This document shows positions 17,176 to 26,175 of a stretch of DNA of 64,000 nt, piece after piece; the stretch's first letter is position 1; each line of letters opens with the position of its first letter. Location of the stretch: the NCBI RefSeq assembly GCF_000685035.1, contig NZ_BAYB01000030.1, forward strand, positions 1-64,000, in the 5' to 3' direction. The notes beneath the pieces are model-generated. The model ran no database searches. It was not told the origin of the DNA and worked only from the letters and a program-made list of their open reading frames with translations. The position numbers and the translations under genes were made by a program. Source of the DNA: Paraburkholderia ferrariae NBRC 106233 (lineage in GTDB: Bacteria > Pseudomonadota > Gammaproteobacteria > Burkholderiales > Burkholderiaceae).

Positions 17176-18021
17176 TTACTTCACTGCACCGAGCGCGAGC
17201 CCCTTCACCATATACCGCTGCAGCCAGGCAAACACCACCGAAACCGGCAGCGTGGCGGCGAGCGTGGCGGCCATCACGAGTTGCCACTCCACGGTGTACT
17301 TGCCGGCCACCATGTCCGTGACCTGCACCGTGAGCGTCTTGTTCTCGGGCGAGCGAATCAGCGTGTACACCACCGCAAACTCGTTCCAGGCGCTGATGAA
17401 CGTGAAGATCGACGTCACGACCACGGCGGGCACCGCGAGCGGCAGGAACACCCGGAACACGGCCCCGGTGCGGCTGCAACCTTCCAGCCATGCCGATTCT
17501 TCGAGATCGCGCGGCACGGTCTGGAAGTACGACGAGAGCATCCATACCGCGAAGGCGATGTTGAACGCCGCATACGAAACGATCACGCCGATTTTCGAAT
17601 CGACGAGATTGCCGTCGCCCCAGGGGATCATCGCGGCGAGGCGGAACAGACCCACCACCAGCAGGATGGGCGAGAGCATCTGCGTGACGAGCAGGAACTG
17701 GCGATAGAGCCCGCGGCCGCGAAACGGAAAGCGCGCGAGCGCGTAGGCGGCGGGCAGGCTCACGGCAAGCGCGAGCGCGGTGGACAGCACGCTCACCACG
17801 ATGCTGTTGCGCAGCGCCACGCCGAAGTTGGCGGCCTCCCACATGTCCGCGTAGTTTTGCCAGCGCCAGTGCACGGGCAGCCAGCGCGCCGGGTAGACGA
17901 ACACTTCGGACGCGGGCTTGAACGACGTGAAGAACATCACGGCGAACGGAAACAGCACGGCCACCACGAGCGGCGAGAGCGCAAGCCAGCAGAGGAGCGA
18001 ACGTTTGAGCTTGCTGTTCAT
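17176..18021 (-). CDS. Carbohydrate ABC transporter permease, MalG/UgpE type
   Basis: The 281-residue protein has six predicted membrane helices and the EAA loop of binding-protein-dependent permeases (ESAWLEGCSRTGAVFRVFLPLAVPA, about 191-215), and ends in the MalG-type QRYMVKGLALGAVK. It forms the sugar-translocation pore with the preceding permease. The ATG at 18019-18021 overlaps the stop of the upstream permease gene by four bases, so the two are coupled. A much longer open frame upstream is only read-through of the other permease in a different frame. The operon order on the minus strand is binding protein, permease, permease; the ATPase is encoded on the opposite strand at 21565. Confidence 0.92.
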   Translation of the reverse strand: MNSKLKRSLLCWLALSPLVVAVLFPFAVMFFTSFKPASEVFVYPARWLPVHWRWQNYADMWEAANFGVALRNSIVVSVLSTALALAVSLPAAYALARFPFRGRGLYRQFLLVTQMLSPILLVVGLFRLAAMIPWGDGNLVDSKIGVIVSYAAFNIAFAVWMLSSYFQTVPRDLEESAWLEGCSRTGAVFRVFLPLAVPAVVVTSIFTFISAWNEFAVVYTLIRSPENKTLTVQVTDMVAGKYTVEWQLVMAATLAATLPVSVVFAWLQRYMVKGLALGAVK

Positions 18022-18926
18022 GCGAGGTCTCCTTCCGCGCTGCCGCCGCGCTTTGCCTGCAACTTCAGGTAGACCACGGAGAACGCGAACAGGATCACGA
18101 GCATCACGAGCGAGACCGCCGCCGCCTGGCCGGGGCGGCCCAGCCTGAAGCCCAGTTCGTAGAGATAGGTCACGAGAATGTGGGTGCTGTCGTCGGGGCC
18201 GCCCTGCGTCATGACCCAGATGATCGGAAACGAATTGAACACGTAGATCACGTTCAGCAGGATCGCCATGTTGATGAACGGCTTGAGGAGCGGCAGCGTG
18301 AGCCGGCGGAACTGCTGCCAGGCGCTTGCGCCGTCGATGCGCGCGGCCTCGTAGATGTCGCCCGGCACCGACGAAAGCCCGCCCAGCAGGATCGTGGTGG
18401 TGAACGGGATCGAGACGAGAATGCCCACCGCGATCTCGACAGGGAAGGCGTATTCGGGCGTCGCGAGCCAGTGGATCGGCCCCGAGGTGAGGCCGAGGCG
18501 CTGCAGCGTGACGTTGACCATGCCGTAGTCGTCGTTGAACGCCCAGCGCCACACCACGGCGGTCATCGTGAGCGAGACGGACCAGGGCAGCATGATGATC
18601 GTGCGCGCCACGCCGCGGCCGTAGAAGTCCTGGTTGAGCACGAGCGACACCGGCACCGAGATCAGCACCGTGCCCGTCACCACGAAGAAGGTCCAGATAA
18701 TGGTGTTCTTGAGCGCCGAGAGGAACACCGGGTCGCTCAGCACGCTATAGAAGTTCGCAAGCCCGCTGAAGTCGCGGATCTGCCCGAAGCGCGAGACATC
18801 GTGCAGCGCGTAGTACACGATGTTAAAGATAGGATAGCTGATGATGAACAGCGCGAGCACCAGACTCGGCACGATCAGGAGCCAGGGCGCGCGGGGCACG
18901 GCGACGGCACGGTTGGAGCGGCTCAT
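18018..18926 (-). CDS. Carbohydrate ABC transporter permease, MalF/UgpA type
   Basis: This permease has six predicted helices, the N-terminal PWLLIVPSLVLALFIISYPI segment and the EAA loop YEAARIDGASAWQQFRRLTLPLL. I place the start at the ATG at 18924-18926 (MSRSNRAVAV, 302 residues); the frame is open to an ATG at 19019, but the extra 31 residues look non-coding and neither ATG has a clear ribosome site. The MalG-type partner follows with a four-base overlap. A strong stem-loop separates it from the binding-protein gene upstream. Confidence 0.9.
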   Translation of the reverse strand: MSRSNRAVAVPRAPWLLIVPSLVLALFIISYPIFNIVYYALHDVSRFGQIRDFSGLANFYSVLSDPVFLSALKNTIIWTFFVVTGTVLISVPVSLVLNQDFYGRGVARTIIMLPWSVSLTMTAVVWRWAFNDDYGMVNVTLQRLGLTSGPIHWLATPEYAFPVEIAVGILVSIPFTTTILLGGLSSVPGDIYEAARIDGASAWQQFRRLTLPLLKPFINMAILLNVIYVFNSFPIIWVMTQGGPDDSTHILVTYLYELGFRLGRPGQAAAVSLVMLVILFAFSVVYLKLQAKRGGSAEGDLA

Positions 18927-19072
18927 GCGGTTGGATTCTGGAGTTCGGTCGGGAGCGCCGCCCGCAGCCTGACCGGCTGGCTGCGCTTGGCCCGAGTGTT
19001 TCAGGGGACCGGAAGTCATGTCGGTGGGTCGTCGTGGCGCGTCGGAACATCGGCACAGTGAAACGACTTCGG

Positions 19073-19123
19073 CGGCCCGGCGCGCGCTTTCTACAGTGTA
19101 GAACCTGCGCGCGCGCCGGGCCG
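19073..19123 (-). other. Strong intergenic stem-loop between binding protein and permease genes
   Basis: Arms CGGCCCGGCGCGCGC (19073-19087) and GCGCGCGCCGGGCCG (19109-19123) are perfectly complementary over 15 bases. Inside the loop a second perfect stem TTCTAC-AGT-GTAGAA (19089-19103) is nested. There is no U-run. In maltose-type operons such elements between the binding-protein gene and the permease genes protect the upstream mRNA and reduce read-through, giving excess binding protein. Confidence 0.7.
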
Positions 19124-19145
19124 CTTTCCGGCCTTCAGGCGACGC

Positions 19146-20378
19146 TTACTTGCCGAGCGACTTGTTGGCCTCGTCGGCGGCCTGGTTCAACGCGTCCGCC
19201 GGCTTCGCCTTGCCGAGGTAGATCGACTGCATGGCGTTCGTCACGGCCTTGGCGGTGTCTTCCCAGCCCGTCACGGTCGGCGCGAACTTCGCGTGCGGCA
19301 GCAGCGCGACGAAGGCCTTCGTGTCCGGATCCTGGAAGGCCGGGTCGGTCGCCTCGGCCTTCGTGGTCGGCAGGAAGCCTTCCGTGCTCGTGAATTCCAC
19401 GCGCGGCTGCTTCGTGAACAGGAAGTCGAGGAACTTCCACGCTTCCTTCTTCACCTTCGAGTTCTTGAACATCATGATCGAGTCGGTCACCGCATAGGTG
19501 GCCGGCGTCGTGCCCACCGGGATCGGGTCGATGCCGTACTTGATGTTCGGAGCTTCCTTCTTCAGCTGCTTGGCGAGGAACGGTGCCGAAATCATCATCG
19601 CCACGCGGCCCTGCTTGAAGAGGTTCTGCACGTCTTCGCGGCTGTAGCCCGTTACGCCCGGCTCCGTGAGGCCCTCGTCGATCATCGTCTTGTAGAGCGT
19701 CGCGGCCTTGATGCCGGCCGGCGAATTGAACGCCGCCTTGCCGTCCTTGCCCACCACGTCGCCGCCATTGGTCCACAGGGCGTAGTAGAAGTACACGTCG
19801 GTTTCGATTTCCTTGCCTTGCAGGCCGAAGCCGGCGATGCCCTTGGCCTTGAGCTTCTTCGAAGCGTCGATCACGTCGTTCCAGGTCTTCGGACCGTTCG
19901 GATAGCCGACCGATGCGAGCATGTCCTTGTTGTAGTACAAGGCGCGGGCCGAAGCGGCGATCGGCAGGCCGTAGATCTTGCCGTTGATCTCACCCGGGGC
20001 GAGGAACGGGCCGATGAAGCGCGCCTTGAAGGCCGGGTCCATGTAGCCGTCGAGCGGCTCGGCAATGTCGTCCTTCACGAAGTCGAGCAGCCAGCGCGTG
20101 CCGATGATCGCGAGGTCGGCGTTCGCGCCGCCGGAGATATCCGTTTGCAGCTTCTGTTGCAGCGAGTCCCAGTTCACGTCTTCGATCTTGATCGTGGTGC
20201 CGGGATTGGCGGCCTCGAACTCCTTGGCCATTTTTTCGAAGTACGGCGCGGTCGCGTCGCTGTAGTGCGCGACGGTCACGCGGACCGTATCGGCGTGCGC
20301 CGCGACCGTAATGCCCGCGAAAGCGAGCGCAACGGCGAGCTTGCCAAGCGTGGTGGTTGCTCGTTGCTGAAACGACAT
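19146..20378 (-). CDS. Periplasmic sugar-binding protein of an ABC transporter (family 1)
   Basis: The 410-residue extracellular solute-binding protein has a signal peptide (LAVALAFAGITVAAHA, cut before DTVRV) and the family 1 features GGANADLAIIGTRW, GKIYGLPIAASARALYYNKD and STEGFLPTTKAEA. It would deliver a sugar, polyol or oligosaccharide to the two permeases downstream; the ligand cannot be read from sequence. The start at 20376-20378 follows an AGGAGAGA-like ribosome site. It is the first gene of its unit and is divergent from the SDR-ATPase-RpiR unit, sharing a promoter region with it. Confidence 0.9.
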   Translation of the reverse strand: MSFQQRATTTLGKLAVALAFAGITVAAHADTVRVTVAHYSDATAPYFEKMAKEFEAANPGTTIKIEDVNWDSLQQKLQTDISGGANADLAIIGTRWLLDFVKDDIAEPLDGYMDPAFKARFIGPFLAPGEINGKIYGLPIAASARALYYNKDMLASVGYPNGPKTWNDVIDASKKLKAKGIAGFGLQGKEIETDVYFYYALWTNGGDVVGKDGKAAFNSPAGIKAATLYKTMIDEGLTEPGVTGYSREDVQNLFKQGRVAMMISAPFLAKQLKKEAPNIKYGIDPIPVGTTPATYAVTDSIMMFKNSKVKKEAWKFLDFLFTKQPRVEFTSTEGFLPTTKAEATDPAFQDPDTKAFVALLPHAKFAPTVTGWEDTAKAVTNAMQSIYLGKAKPADALNQAADEANKSLGK

Positions 20379-20465
20379 TCTGTCTCTCCTAAGGTGGTTG
20401 TTCCTGGCTGTTGCAGGTTATTGCCGCCGCCGTGGCCCGATCGCCGGGTTGCTTTGTTTGAAAAA

Positions 20466-20494
20466 ATCCTACAGGATGAAAAAAAGGTTGTCAC
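20466..20494 (-). promoter_or_regulatory. Promoter of the sugar ABC unit with overlapping inverted repeat
   Basis: On the minus strand GTGACA (20494-20489) and TAGGAT (20471-20466) are separated by 17 bases and form a fair sigma-70 promoter for the binding-protein gene. The inverted repeat ATCCT-AC-AGGAT (20466-20477) overlaps the -10 box and is flanked by two direct TGAAAAAA copies. The RpiR-type regulator encoded in the divergent unit is the likely binder; that is inference. Confidence 0.5.
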
Positions 20495-20681
20495 CTGGGA
20501 AACGCGATATTGTTTTCCGGTCGGTGTTTTGCCTAACATGCTGTAAAACAGGGGAATTCCTGCGTTGCAACAGGCCGCGCAGTGCTCGTTAACCCGAATG
20601 TCGCCGTGCATCATGCGGCGGGTCTGTTGGAAATTTACAGGTCTGGCGGCGCGGCTGGCGGACCGTTTCGGAGAGCCGAAC

Positions 20682-21455
20682 ATGAGCCGGGTGGTGCTGG
20701 TGACGGGCGCGGGCGGCGGCATAGGCCGCGCGCTGTGCAAACGCTTTCTCGACGCGGGCGACACCGTGCTCGCGCTCGACCGCAACGAGGCGGGGGTCGA
20801 AGGGCTCGTGGTGGAATTCGGCGGCGCGCACCTCACGCCGCTCGTGGCCGACGTGAGCGATGCCGACGCCCTGGCGGGCGCCGTGGCGGCGGGCGTGGCC
20901 GCGCGCGGGCCGGTGGACGTGGTGGTGGCGAACGCGGGCGGCGCGCTCGGCACGACGCTCGCGCATACGGACGCCGCGAAGTGGCGGCGCGACGTCGAAC
21001 TGAATCTGAACGGCGCCTACTACACGGTCGAAGCGGTGCGCCAGTCGATGATCGGCCGGCGGCACGGGGCGATCGTGCTGATCGGCTCGGTGAACGGGCT
21101 CACGGCGCTCGGGCATCCCGCATACAGCGCGGCGAAGGCGGGGCTCGTGAGCTACACGAAGGCGCTGGCCATCGAACTGGGCCAGTACGGCATCCGCGCG
21201 AATCTCGTGTGCCCGGGCACGGTGAAGACGCCCGCATGGCAGGCGCGCGTGGACCGGCATCCGCAGATTTTCGAAGAACTGAAGAAGTGGTATCCGCTCG
21301 GCGACGTAGCCGAGCCCGGCGACATTGCCGACGCCGTGCAGTTTCTCGCCTCGCCGCAGGCGCGCGTGATTACGGGCGTGGCGCTGCCGGTGGACGCGGG
21401 CCTCATGGCCGGCAACCGGATGATGGCTAACGAGCTGACACTCGATCCGCTCTAA
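20682..21455 (+). CDS. SDR-family NAD(P)-dependent oxidoreductase
   Basis: The 257-residue protein is a classical short-chain dehydrogenase: cofactor loop TGAGGGIGRA (about 8-17), NAGG, catalytic Ser in IVLIGSVNG and the active-site YSAAK. It keeps the typical C-terminal SDR end with PVDAGLMAGN. The start is the ATG at 20682 with GGAGA upstream; an in-frame upstream extension looks non-coding. It is the first gene of a plus-strand unit with the ABC ATPase and RpiR regulator, divergent from the rest of the transporter, so it probably oxidises the imported sugar or polyol. Substrate unknown. Confidence 0.9.
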   Translation: MSRVVLVTGAGGGIGRALCKRFLDAGDTVLALDRNEAGVEGLVVEFGGAHLTPLVADVSDADALAGAVAAGVAARGPVDVVVANAGGALGTTLAHTDAAKWRRDVELNLNGAYYTVEAVRQSMIGRRHGAIVLIGSVNGLTALGHPAYSAAKAGLVSYTKALAIELGQYGIRANLVCPGTVKTPAWQARVDRHPQIFEELKKWYPLGDVAEPGDIADAVQFLASPQARVITGVALPVDAGLMAGNRMMANELTLDPL

Positions 21456-21564
21456 GCCGCCTTCAAGGCATCGACGAACCCAGCAACCTGCGAACCGGCA
21501 GACGAATCAGCGTAGCACACCGAAACGATTCGGGCGCGATGCGCAACCAGCGAACGAGGACAGC

Positions 21565-22626
21565 ATGGCAGCGGTACAACTGAACGGCATCTACAAGCGC
21601 TACGGCGAGACCCAGGTCGTGCACGGCGTCGATCTGGCGATCGAGGACGGCGAGTTCGTCGTGCTCGTCGGCCCTTCGGGTTGCGGCAAGACCACGCTCA
21701 TGCGCATGATCGCGGGTCTCGAAGACATCAGCGGCGGCGACCTCACCATCGGCGGCACGCGCGCGAACGGCCTGCCGCCGCAGCAGCGCAACGTGTCGAT
21801 GGTGTTCCAGAGCTACGCGCTCTATCCGCATCTTTCGGTGTACGACAATATTGCGTTCGGCCCGCGCATCCGCAAGGAGCGCGAAGACGCGTTCAGGCCG
21901 CGCATCGAAGCCGCCGCGAAGATGCTCAATCTCTCGAACTATCTGGAGCGGCTGCCGCGCGCGCTTTCGGGCGGCCAGCGCCAGCGCGTGGCGATGGGGC
22001 GCGCCGTGGTGCGCGAGCCGGACCTTTTCCTCTTCGACGAACCGCTCTCGAATCTCGACGCCAAACTGCGCGTGCAGATGCGCACCGAAATCAAGGCGCT
22101 GCACCAGCGCCTGCGCAACACGGTGGTCTATGTCACGCACGACCAGATCGAGGCGATGACGATGGCCGACCGCATCGTGGTGATGAACTCGGGCCGCATC
22201 GAGCAGATCGGCCGGCCGCTCGATCTTTATGACAAACCGGCCAACCTGTTCGTGGCCGGCTTTCTCGGCTCGCCTTCGATGAACTTCGCGGCGGGCACGG
22301 TGATGAGCGACGCGCGCGGCACCGCGCTCGTGCTCGACGACGGCGTGCGCATTGCGATTCCCGAAGGCCGCGCCGCGGCGGGCGCGCGCGTGACGCTCGG
22401 CGTCCGCCCGGAACATATCGAGGCGGCCGGCGACGTGCCGTTCGCCGTCGAGGTGATCGAACCGACTGGCGCCGAGACCCATATGTACGGGAAAATAGGC
22501 GGTTCCACCTGGTGCGTCACCACGCGCGCCCGGCCGCAGGTCGAGCCGGGGCAGCGCATGACGCTCGGTCTGCCTTTCGCGCACCTGCATCTGTTCGACA
22601 CGGAAAGCGGCAAGCGGCTCGATTGA
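21565..22626 (+). CDS. Sugar ABC transporter ATP-binding protein (UgpC/MsmK type)
   Basis: The 353-residue ATPase belongs to the CUT1 sugar-importer group. Walker A GPSGCGKTT (36-44), the Q-loop in VFQSYALYPHL, the signature LSGGQ (134-138), Walker B LFLFDEP (154-160) and the H-switch VTHDQIEAMTMADR are all intact, and a C-terminal OB/TOBE regulatory domain follows (about 235-353). It energises the two permeases encoded on the opposite strand at 17176-18926. Such ATPases are often shared among several sugar importers, so it may serve others too. Confidence 0.93.
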   Translation: MAAVQLNGIYKRYGETQVVHGVDLAIEDGEFVVLVGPSGCGKTTLMRMIAGLEDISGGDLTIGGTRANGLPPQQRNVSMVFQSYALYPHLSVYDNIAFGPRIRKEREDAFRPRIEAAAKMLNLSNYLERLPRALSGGQRQRVAMGRAVVREPDLFLFDEPLSNLDAKLRVQMRTEIKALHQRLRNTVVYVTHDQIEAMTMADRIVVMNSGRIEQIGRPLDLYDKPANLFVAGFLGSPSMNFAAGTVMSDARGTALVLDDGVRIAIPEGRAAAGARVTLGVRPEHIEAAGDVPFAVEVIEPTGAETHMYGKIGGSTWCVTTRARPQVEPGQRMTLGLPFAHLHLFDTESGKRLD

Positions 22627-22680
22627 GACTGAATACGACGAACGCGTCGGGCGCCTCGGTCCATTCATGGGAATTCAAGC

Positions 22681-23565
22681 TTGCCGGTCTCCAACCTCAT
22701 CCATCACATCCGCAACGTGGCCGAGTCGCTGAGGCCCGCCGAGCGCAAGGTCGCCGGGATGGTGCTCTCGGACATCGACTTTGCGATGCGCGCGAGCATC
22801 ACGGAACTCGCGCAGCGTGCGGACGTTTCCGAGCCCTCGGTCACGCGCTTTTGCCGCGCGGTGGGCGCGCACGGCCTGCGCGACTTCAAGATGCGCCTCG
22901 CGCAGAGCGCGGCGGGCAGCGTACCGTACGCGGCGGCGAGCGCCGGGGTGGAGAGCGGCGATGAGATCGGCACGCTGCTCGACAAGGTGACCGAATCGGT
23001 CGTGCAGGGCGTGACGCTTGCGCGCGCCTCGCTCGACCCCGCCGTGTTCGAAGCCGCCGTGGCGGCGCTCGGCAGCGCGCGGCGCGTCTACTTCTTCGGC
23101 GTGGGGGCGGGCTCGGGGCTCGTCGCGCAAGATGCGGCGCTGCGCATGCTGCGGCTGGATCTTGCCGCGAGCGCTTTTACCGACGCCCATCTGCAACGGC
23201 TCTACGCGGGCCTGCTGGAACCCGGCGACGTGGCGTTCGCGATCTCGCAGTCGGGGCGCAGCGTGGAAGTGAACGAGAGCATCCAGATCGCGAAGGAGCG
23301 CGGCGCGACCACCATCGCGCTCACCAATGCGGGCTCGCGGCTCGCGTGGGTGGTGGACATTCCGCTCTTGCTGCGCGTGCCCGTGGCCGACGAGCCGCAT
23401 GCGCCCGGCGTGTCGCGCATTGCGCATCTGGCCGTGATCGATGCGCTCGCGATAGCCGTCGCGCTGGGTCTTGGGCCGAAGACGCTCGAAAAGATGCGCG
23501 ACGCCCAGGCGCGCAGCGACGGCGAAAGCGGCGCCATGCCGGAAGCGGCGGGCGACGCGCCCTGA
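22681..23565 (+). CDS. MurR/RpiR-family transcriptional regulator
   Basis: The 294-residue regulator has an N-terminal RpiR helix-turn-helix (ITELAQRADVSEPSVTRFCRAVG, about 40-62) and a C-terminal SIS sugar-phosphate-binding domain (FFGVGAGSGLVAQDA, FAISQSGRSVEVNESIQIAKERG). The only plausible start in frame is a TTG at 22681; no ATG or GTG precedes the HTH. It follows the ATPase by 54 bases and very likely senses a phosphorylated sugar to control both divergent units. It converges with the P450 gene 24 bases away. Confidence 0.88.
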   Translation: MPVSNLIHHIRNVAESLRPAERKVAGMVLSDIDFAMRASITELAQRADVSEPSVTRFCRAVGAHGLRDFKMRLAQSAAGSVPYAAASAGVESGDEIGTLLDKVTESVVQGVTLARASLDPAVFEAAVAALGSARRVYFFGVGAGSGLVAQDAALRMLRLDLAASAFTDAHLQRLYAGLLEPGDVAFAISQSGRSVEVNESIQIAKERGATTIALTNAGSRLAWVVDIPLLLRVPVADEPHAPGVSRIAHLAVIDALAIAVALGLGPKTLEKMRDAQARSDGESGAMPEAAGDAP

Positions 23566-23589
23566 GCCTCGCGCGCGCCGCCGCTGCGC

Positions 23590-25068
23590 TCAGGCTGCCT
23601 GGACGCGCGGCGCGAGCTTCACCGGCATCGTGTCGGGCACCATCGTGAACTGCTGGACCTCGTTGATCTTCGCGGGGTCGATCGTCAGTTCGAGCGTGAA
23701 TTCCTTCATCAGCATCGAAAGCGCGAGGCGCATCTCCACCGTTGCGAGATGGCGCCCCGGGCACACGCGCGGCCCCGCGCCGAACTGCAGGTAGGCGCGC
23801 ACGTCGTGGGCGCCTTGCGGCTCGCCCTCCGAGGCATCGCGCTCGTGGCGCCGCAGCCAGCGGTACGGATCGTAGCGCTGCGGGTCGGCGAAGTTCTTCG
23901 CGTCGAGCATGGCCGGGCGCGAGATGAAGAACATGCGCGTGCCCTTCTTCAACGCCACGTTGCTTACCGTCACGTCTTCCAGCGGCTCGAACGAATGGAT
24001 CGATGCCACGGGGCGCAGGCGCGTGGCTTCGATGCAGACGGCTTCGAAGAGGTCGAGGTCCTTGAGGCTCGCGTAGTCGGGGCACACGGGCGCGTCGCCC
24101 AGCACGCGCCGCGCTTCGTCGCCCAGCGTGGCCTGCAGGGCCGGGTCGGCGGCGAGGTAAGGCATGGTCCACGCGATCGAATCCGCCGTGGTGTCTTCGC
24201 CGGCCAGCAGCAGCGTGAGCACGTTCGCGGCGATGTGCGCATCGGTGATGCCCGAGGCGGGCTCCTGCTGCTGCACGAGCATGGCTTCGAGCAGATTGCG
24301 CGGCGTCTCCGAAGGGTCGTCGCGCATGCGCTCGCGCGCGCGTTCCATGGTGGCGCGCACGTAGCGATGGACCTCGGCCAGCGACGCGTCCAGCTTGCAG
24401 TCGCGCGGCAGCTTCACATAGCGCCAGTACGGAAAGAGCGCGTTGATGCGCGACATCACGCCCGGGAGGATCTGCTCCAGATGCTCCTGGATCACGCCGT
24501 GATCGCGTTCGAGCGTGCGCGGGTCTTCGCCGAAGGCAAGCGCGCTCGTGACGTCGATGGTGTAGCGCTTCAGGTCTTCGGTCATCTCCACCGTTTCGCC
24601 GCGCTGCGCCGCGCGCAGCCAGCGCGCGCGCAGGCGCGCGGTGATGTCGGCGAGCGTGGGGTAGAAGGCCTTGATGTTCGGAATCGAGAGCGCCTGCATG
24701 ACGAGGCGCCGCTGCGGCTCCCATGCCGCCCCTTCGGCGGAGAAGAGGCCGTTGAAGCCCATTTCGCTGAACACCGCTTCGACCGGCTGATAGCGGCGAT
24801 AGCGGTGCGGGCGCTCGCGCATGATGCCCTGGATCACTTCGGTGTCGGTCCAGACCGTGATGGGCACGCCGGCGATTTCGAAGCGGTACGGCGCGCCCAG
24901 TTCCGCGGCCCACTGTTCGAGGATGCGGTGCAGGCGCGGCGGCGAAAGCTGGAGCAGGTTGCCGAGCAGCGGCAGGCCGCGGGGGCAGGGCAGGTCGGCG
25001 ACGCTGCGCAGCGTCGTGCGGGGTCCGGCGGATACCGTGCTCATGGTCGGGTCCTGGGGCTTGTGCAT
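23590..25068 (-). CDS. Cytochrome P450 monooxygenase
   Basis: The 492-residue protein is a complete soluble P450. The I-helix oxygen motif AGEDTT (289-294), the K-helix ExxR (EATR, 347-350) and the heme-ligand loop FGAGPRVCPGRHLA with C436 are intact. There is no fused reductase domain and no ferredoxin or reductase gene nearby, so electrons must come from elsewhere. The N-terminal proline-rich PCPRGLPLLGNLLQLSPPRLH resembles fatty-acid hydroxylase and eukaryotic-like P450s. The start may be the ATG at 25068 or the in-frame ATG at 25044. It stands alone between RpiR and IclR genes; its substrate cannot be guessed. Confidence 0.9.
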   Translation of the reverse strand: MHKPQDPTMSTVSAGPRTTLRSVADLPCPRGLPLLGNLLQLSPPRLHRILEQWAAELGAPYRFEIAGVPITVWTDTEVIQGIMRERPHRYRRYQPVEAVFSEMGFNGLFSAEGAAWEPQRRLVMQALSIPNIKAFYPTLADITARLRARWLRAAQRGETVEMTEDLKRYTIDVTSALAFGEDPRTLERDHGVIQEHLEQILPGVMSRINALFPYWRYVKLPRDCKLDASLAEVHRYVRATMERARERMRDDPSETPRNLLEAMLVQQQEPASGITDAHIAANVLTLLLAGEDTTADSIAWTMPYLAADPALQATLGDEARRVLGDAPVCPDYASLKDLDLFEAVCIEATRLRPVASIHSFEPLEDVTVSNVALKKGTRMFFISRPAMLDAKNFADPQRYDPYRWLRRHERDASEGEPQGAHDVRAYLQFGAGPRVCPGRHLATVEMRLALSMLMKEFTLELTIDPAKINEVQQFTMVPDTMPVKLAPRVQAA

Positions 25069-25293
25069 GAGGTTGCGTGGCGCGTTGCCGAAGAGGCGCG
25101 GCGCGCGTCGCGCTAGTGTGCATCAGGCGGGCGTTTCGTGCCGGGTGCGAACCTGCTGCGAGGTGTGTGGCGAGGCTACTGCCGGGGGGGGCTGCGAGGC
25201 TGTTGCGAGGCCGCTGCCAAGTCGATGAAAGGCCGATGCAAAGCCACCCGATGCCGCCGCGATGCAAGCGCCGCCGCGGCGGATCGAGCGCGA

Positions 25294-26175
25294 TCATAGC
25301 GGCGTCGCGGCCGCGCCTTCCATGTACCCGAAGCGCCGCGAGAGCCGCTGCGCGGCGGCCATCAGGTCCTGTGCGGGGCGGCCTTCGGGCGCGGTGTCGA
25401 GGACGCCCGAAGGGCCCATCAGCGCGAGCACGAGGCACACGCTGCCGGTGTGATCGAAGACCGGCGCGGCCAGCGTGGCGATGCCGGGCACCGGCTTGTC
25501 GAGCGCCGTGTCGAGGCCCGCTTCGCGGATCGCCGCGAGCCGTTCGCGAAACGCCTTCGTTTCGCCCGCGCCGGGACGCGCGCCCGCGAGCCGCAACGCG
25601 TCCTGTTCGAGCAGTTCGGCGCGCACTTCGTCGTCGAGCCACGCCGCGAGCACGCGCCCGATGGCCGTGTTGACGAGCGACATCACCGTGCCGGGCCGCA
25701 GGCTCACATGGAGCGGCCAGGCCGATTCTTCGAGCCGCACGACCGTCGGGCCGAGCGGTCCCGGCACGGCCAGCGCCACGCTCATGCTCGTGGCGGCGGC
25801 GAGGCCCGCGAGTTCGGCGTCGGCTTCGCGCACCGGGGAAAGCCGTGCGAGGCCGATCAGCCCCAGTTCGAGACCGAGCGGGCCGGCTTCGTAGCGGCCC
25901 GCCGTGTCGCGCGCAACGAGGCCGATTTTCTGCAGGCTCACCAGATGGCCGAACGCTTTCGCACTCGCCATGCCGGCCGCCGCCGCGAGGTCGCGCAGCG
26001 CGAGCGGTGTGCCGGCCGCCACGAGGGCCGCGAGCAGTTCGCCCGTCACGTCGAGCGACTGGATGCCGCGTTGCGGCTTGCCGGCGGCGCTCTCGTCGGG
26101 CTGTGTGCCGGGTGCTGCCCCGGCTTGCGCGTCGGCCTGTATTGCGGTGGCGGGCGGTGGGCTTACTCGGGGCAT
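25294..26175 (-). CDS. IclR-family transcriptional regulator (second of a tandem pair)
   Basis: The 293-residue protein has an unstructured N-terminus, an IclR winged helix-turn-helix (RGIQSLDVTGELLAALV, then LAAAAGMASAKAFGHLVSLQKIGLV, about 46-95) and a C-terminal IclR effector domain ending in a PVFDHTGSVCLVLALMGPSG core. The start (ATG at 26173-26175) lies inside the end of the upstream IclR gene, a 13-base overlap that implies coupling. The two proteins are clearly paralogous through HTH and effector domains. Together they lie divergent from the MBL-FAD-DUF2783 genes. Confidence 0.88.
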   Translation of the reverse strand: MPRVSPPPATAIQADAQAGAAPGTQPDESAAGKPQRGIQSLDVTGELLAALVAAGTPLALRDLAAAAGMASAKAFGHLVSLQKIGLVARDTAGRYEAGPLGLELGLIGLARLSPVREADAELAGLAAATSMSVALAVPGPLGPTVVRLEESAWPLHVSLRPGTVMSLVNTAIGRVLAAWLDDEVRAELLEQDALRLAGARPGAGETKAFRERLAAIREAGLDTALDKPVPGIATLAAPVFDHTGSVCLVLALMGPSGVLDTAPEGRPAQDLMAAAQRLSRRFGYMEGAAATPL

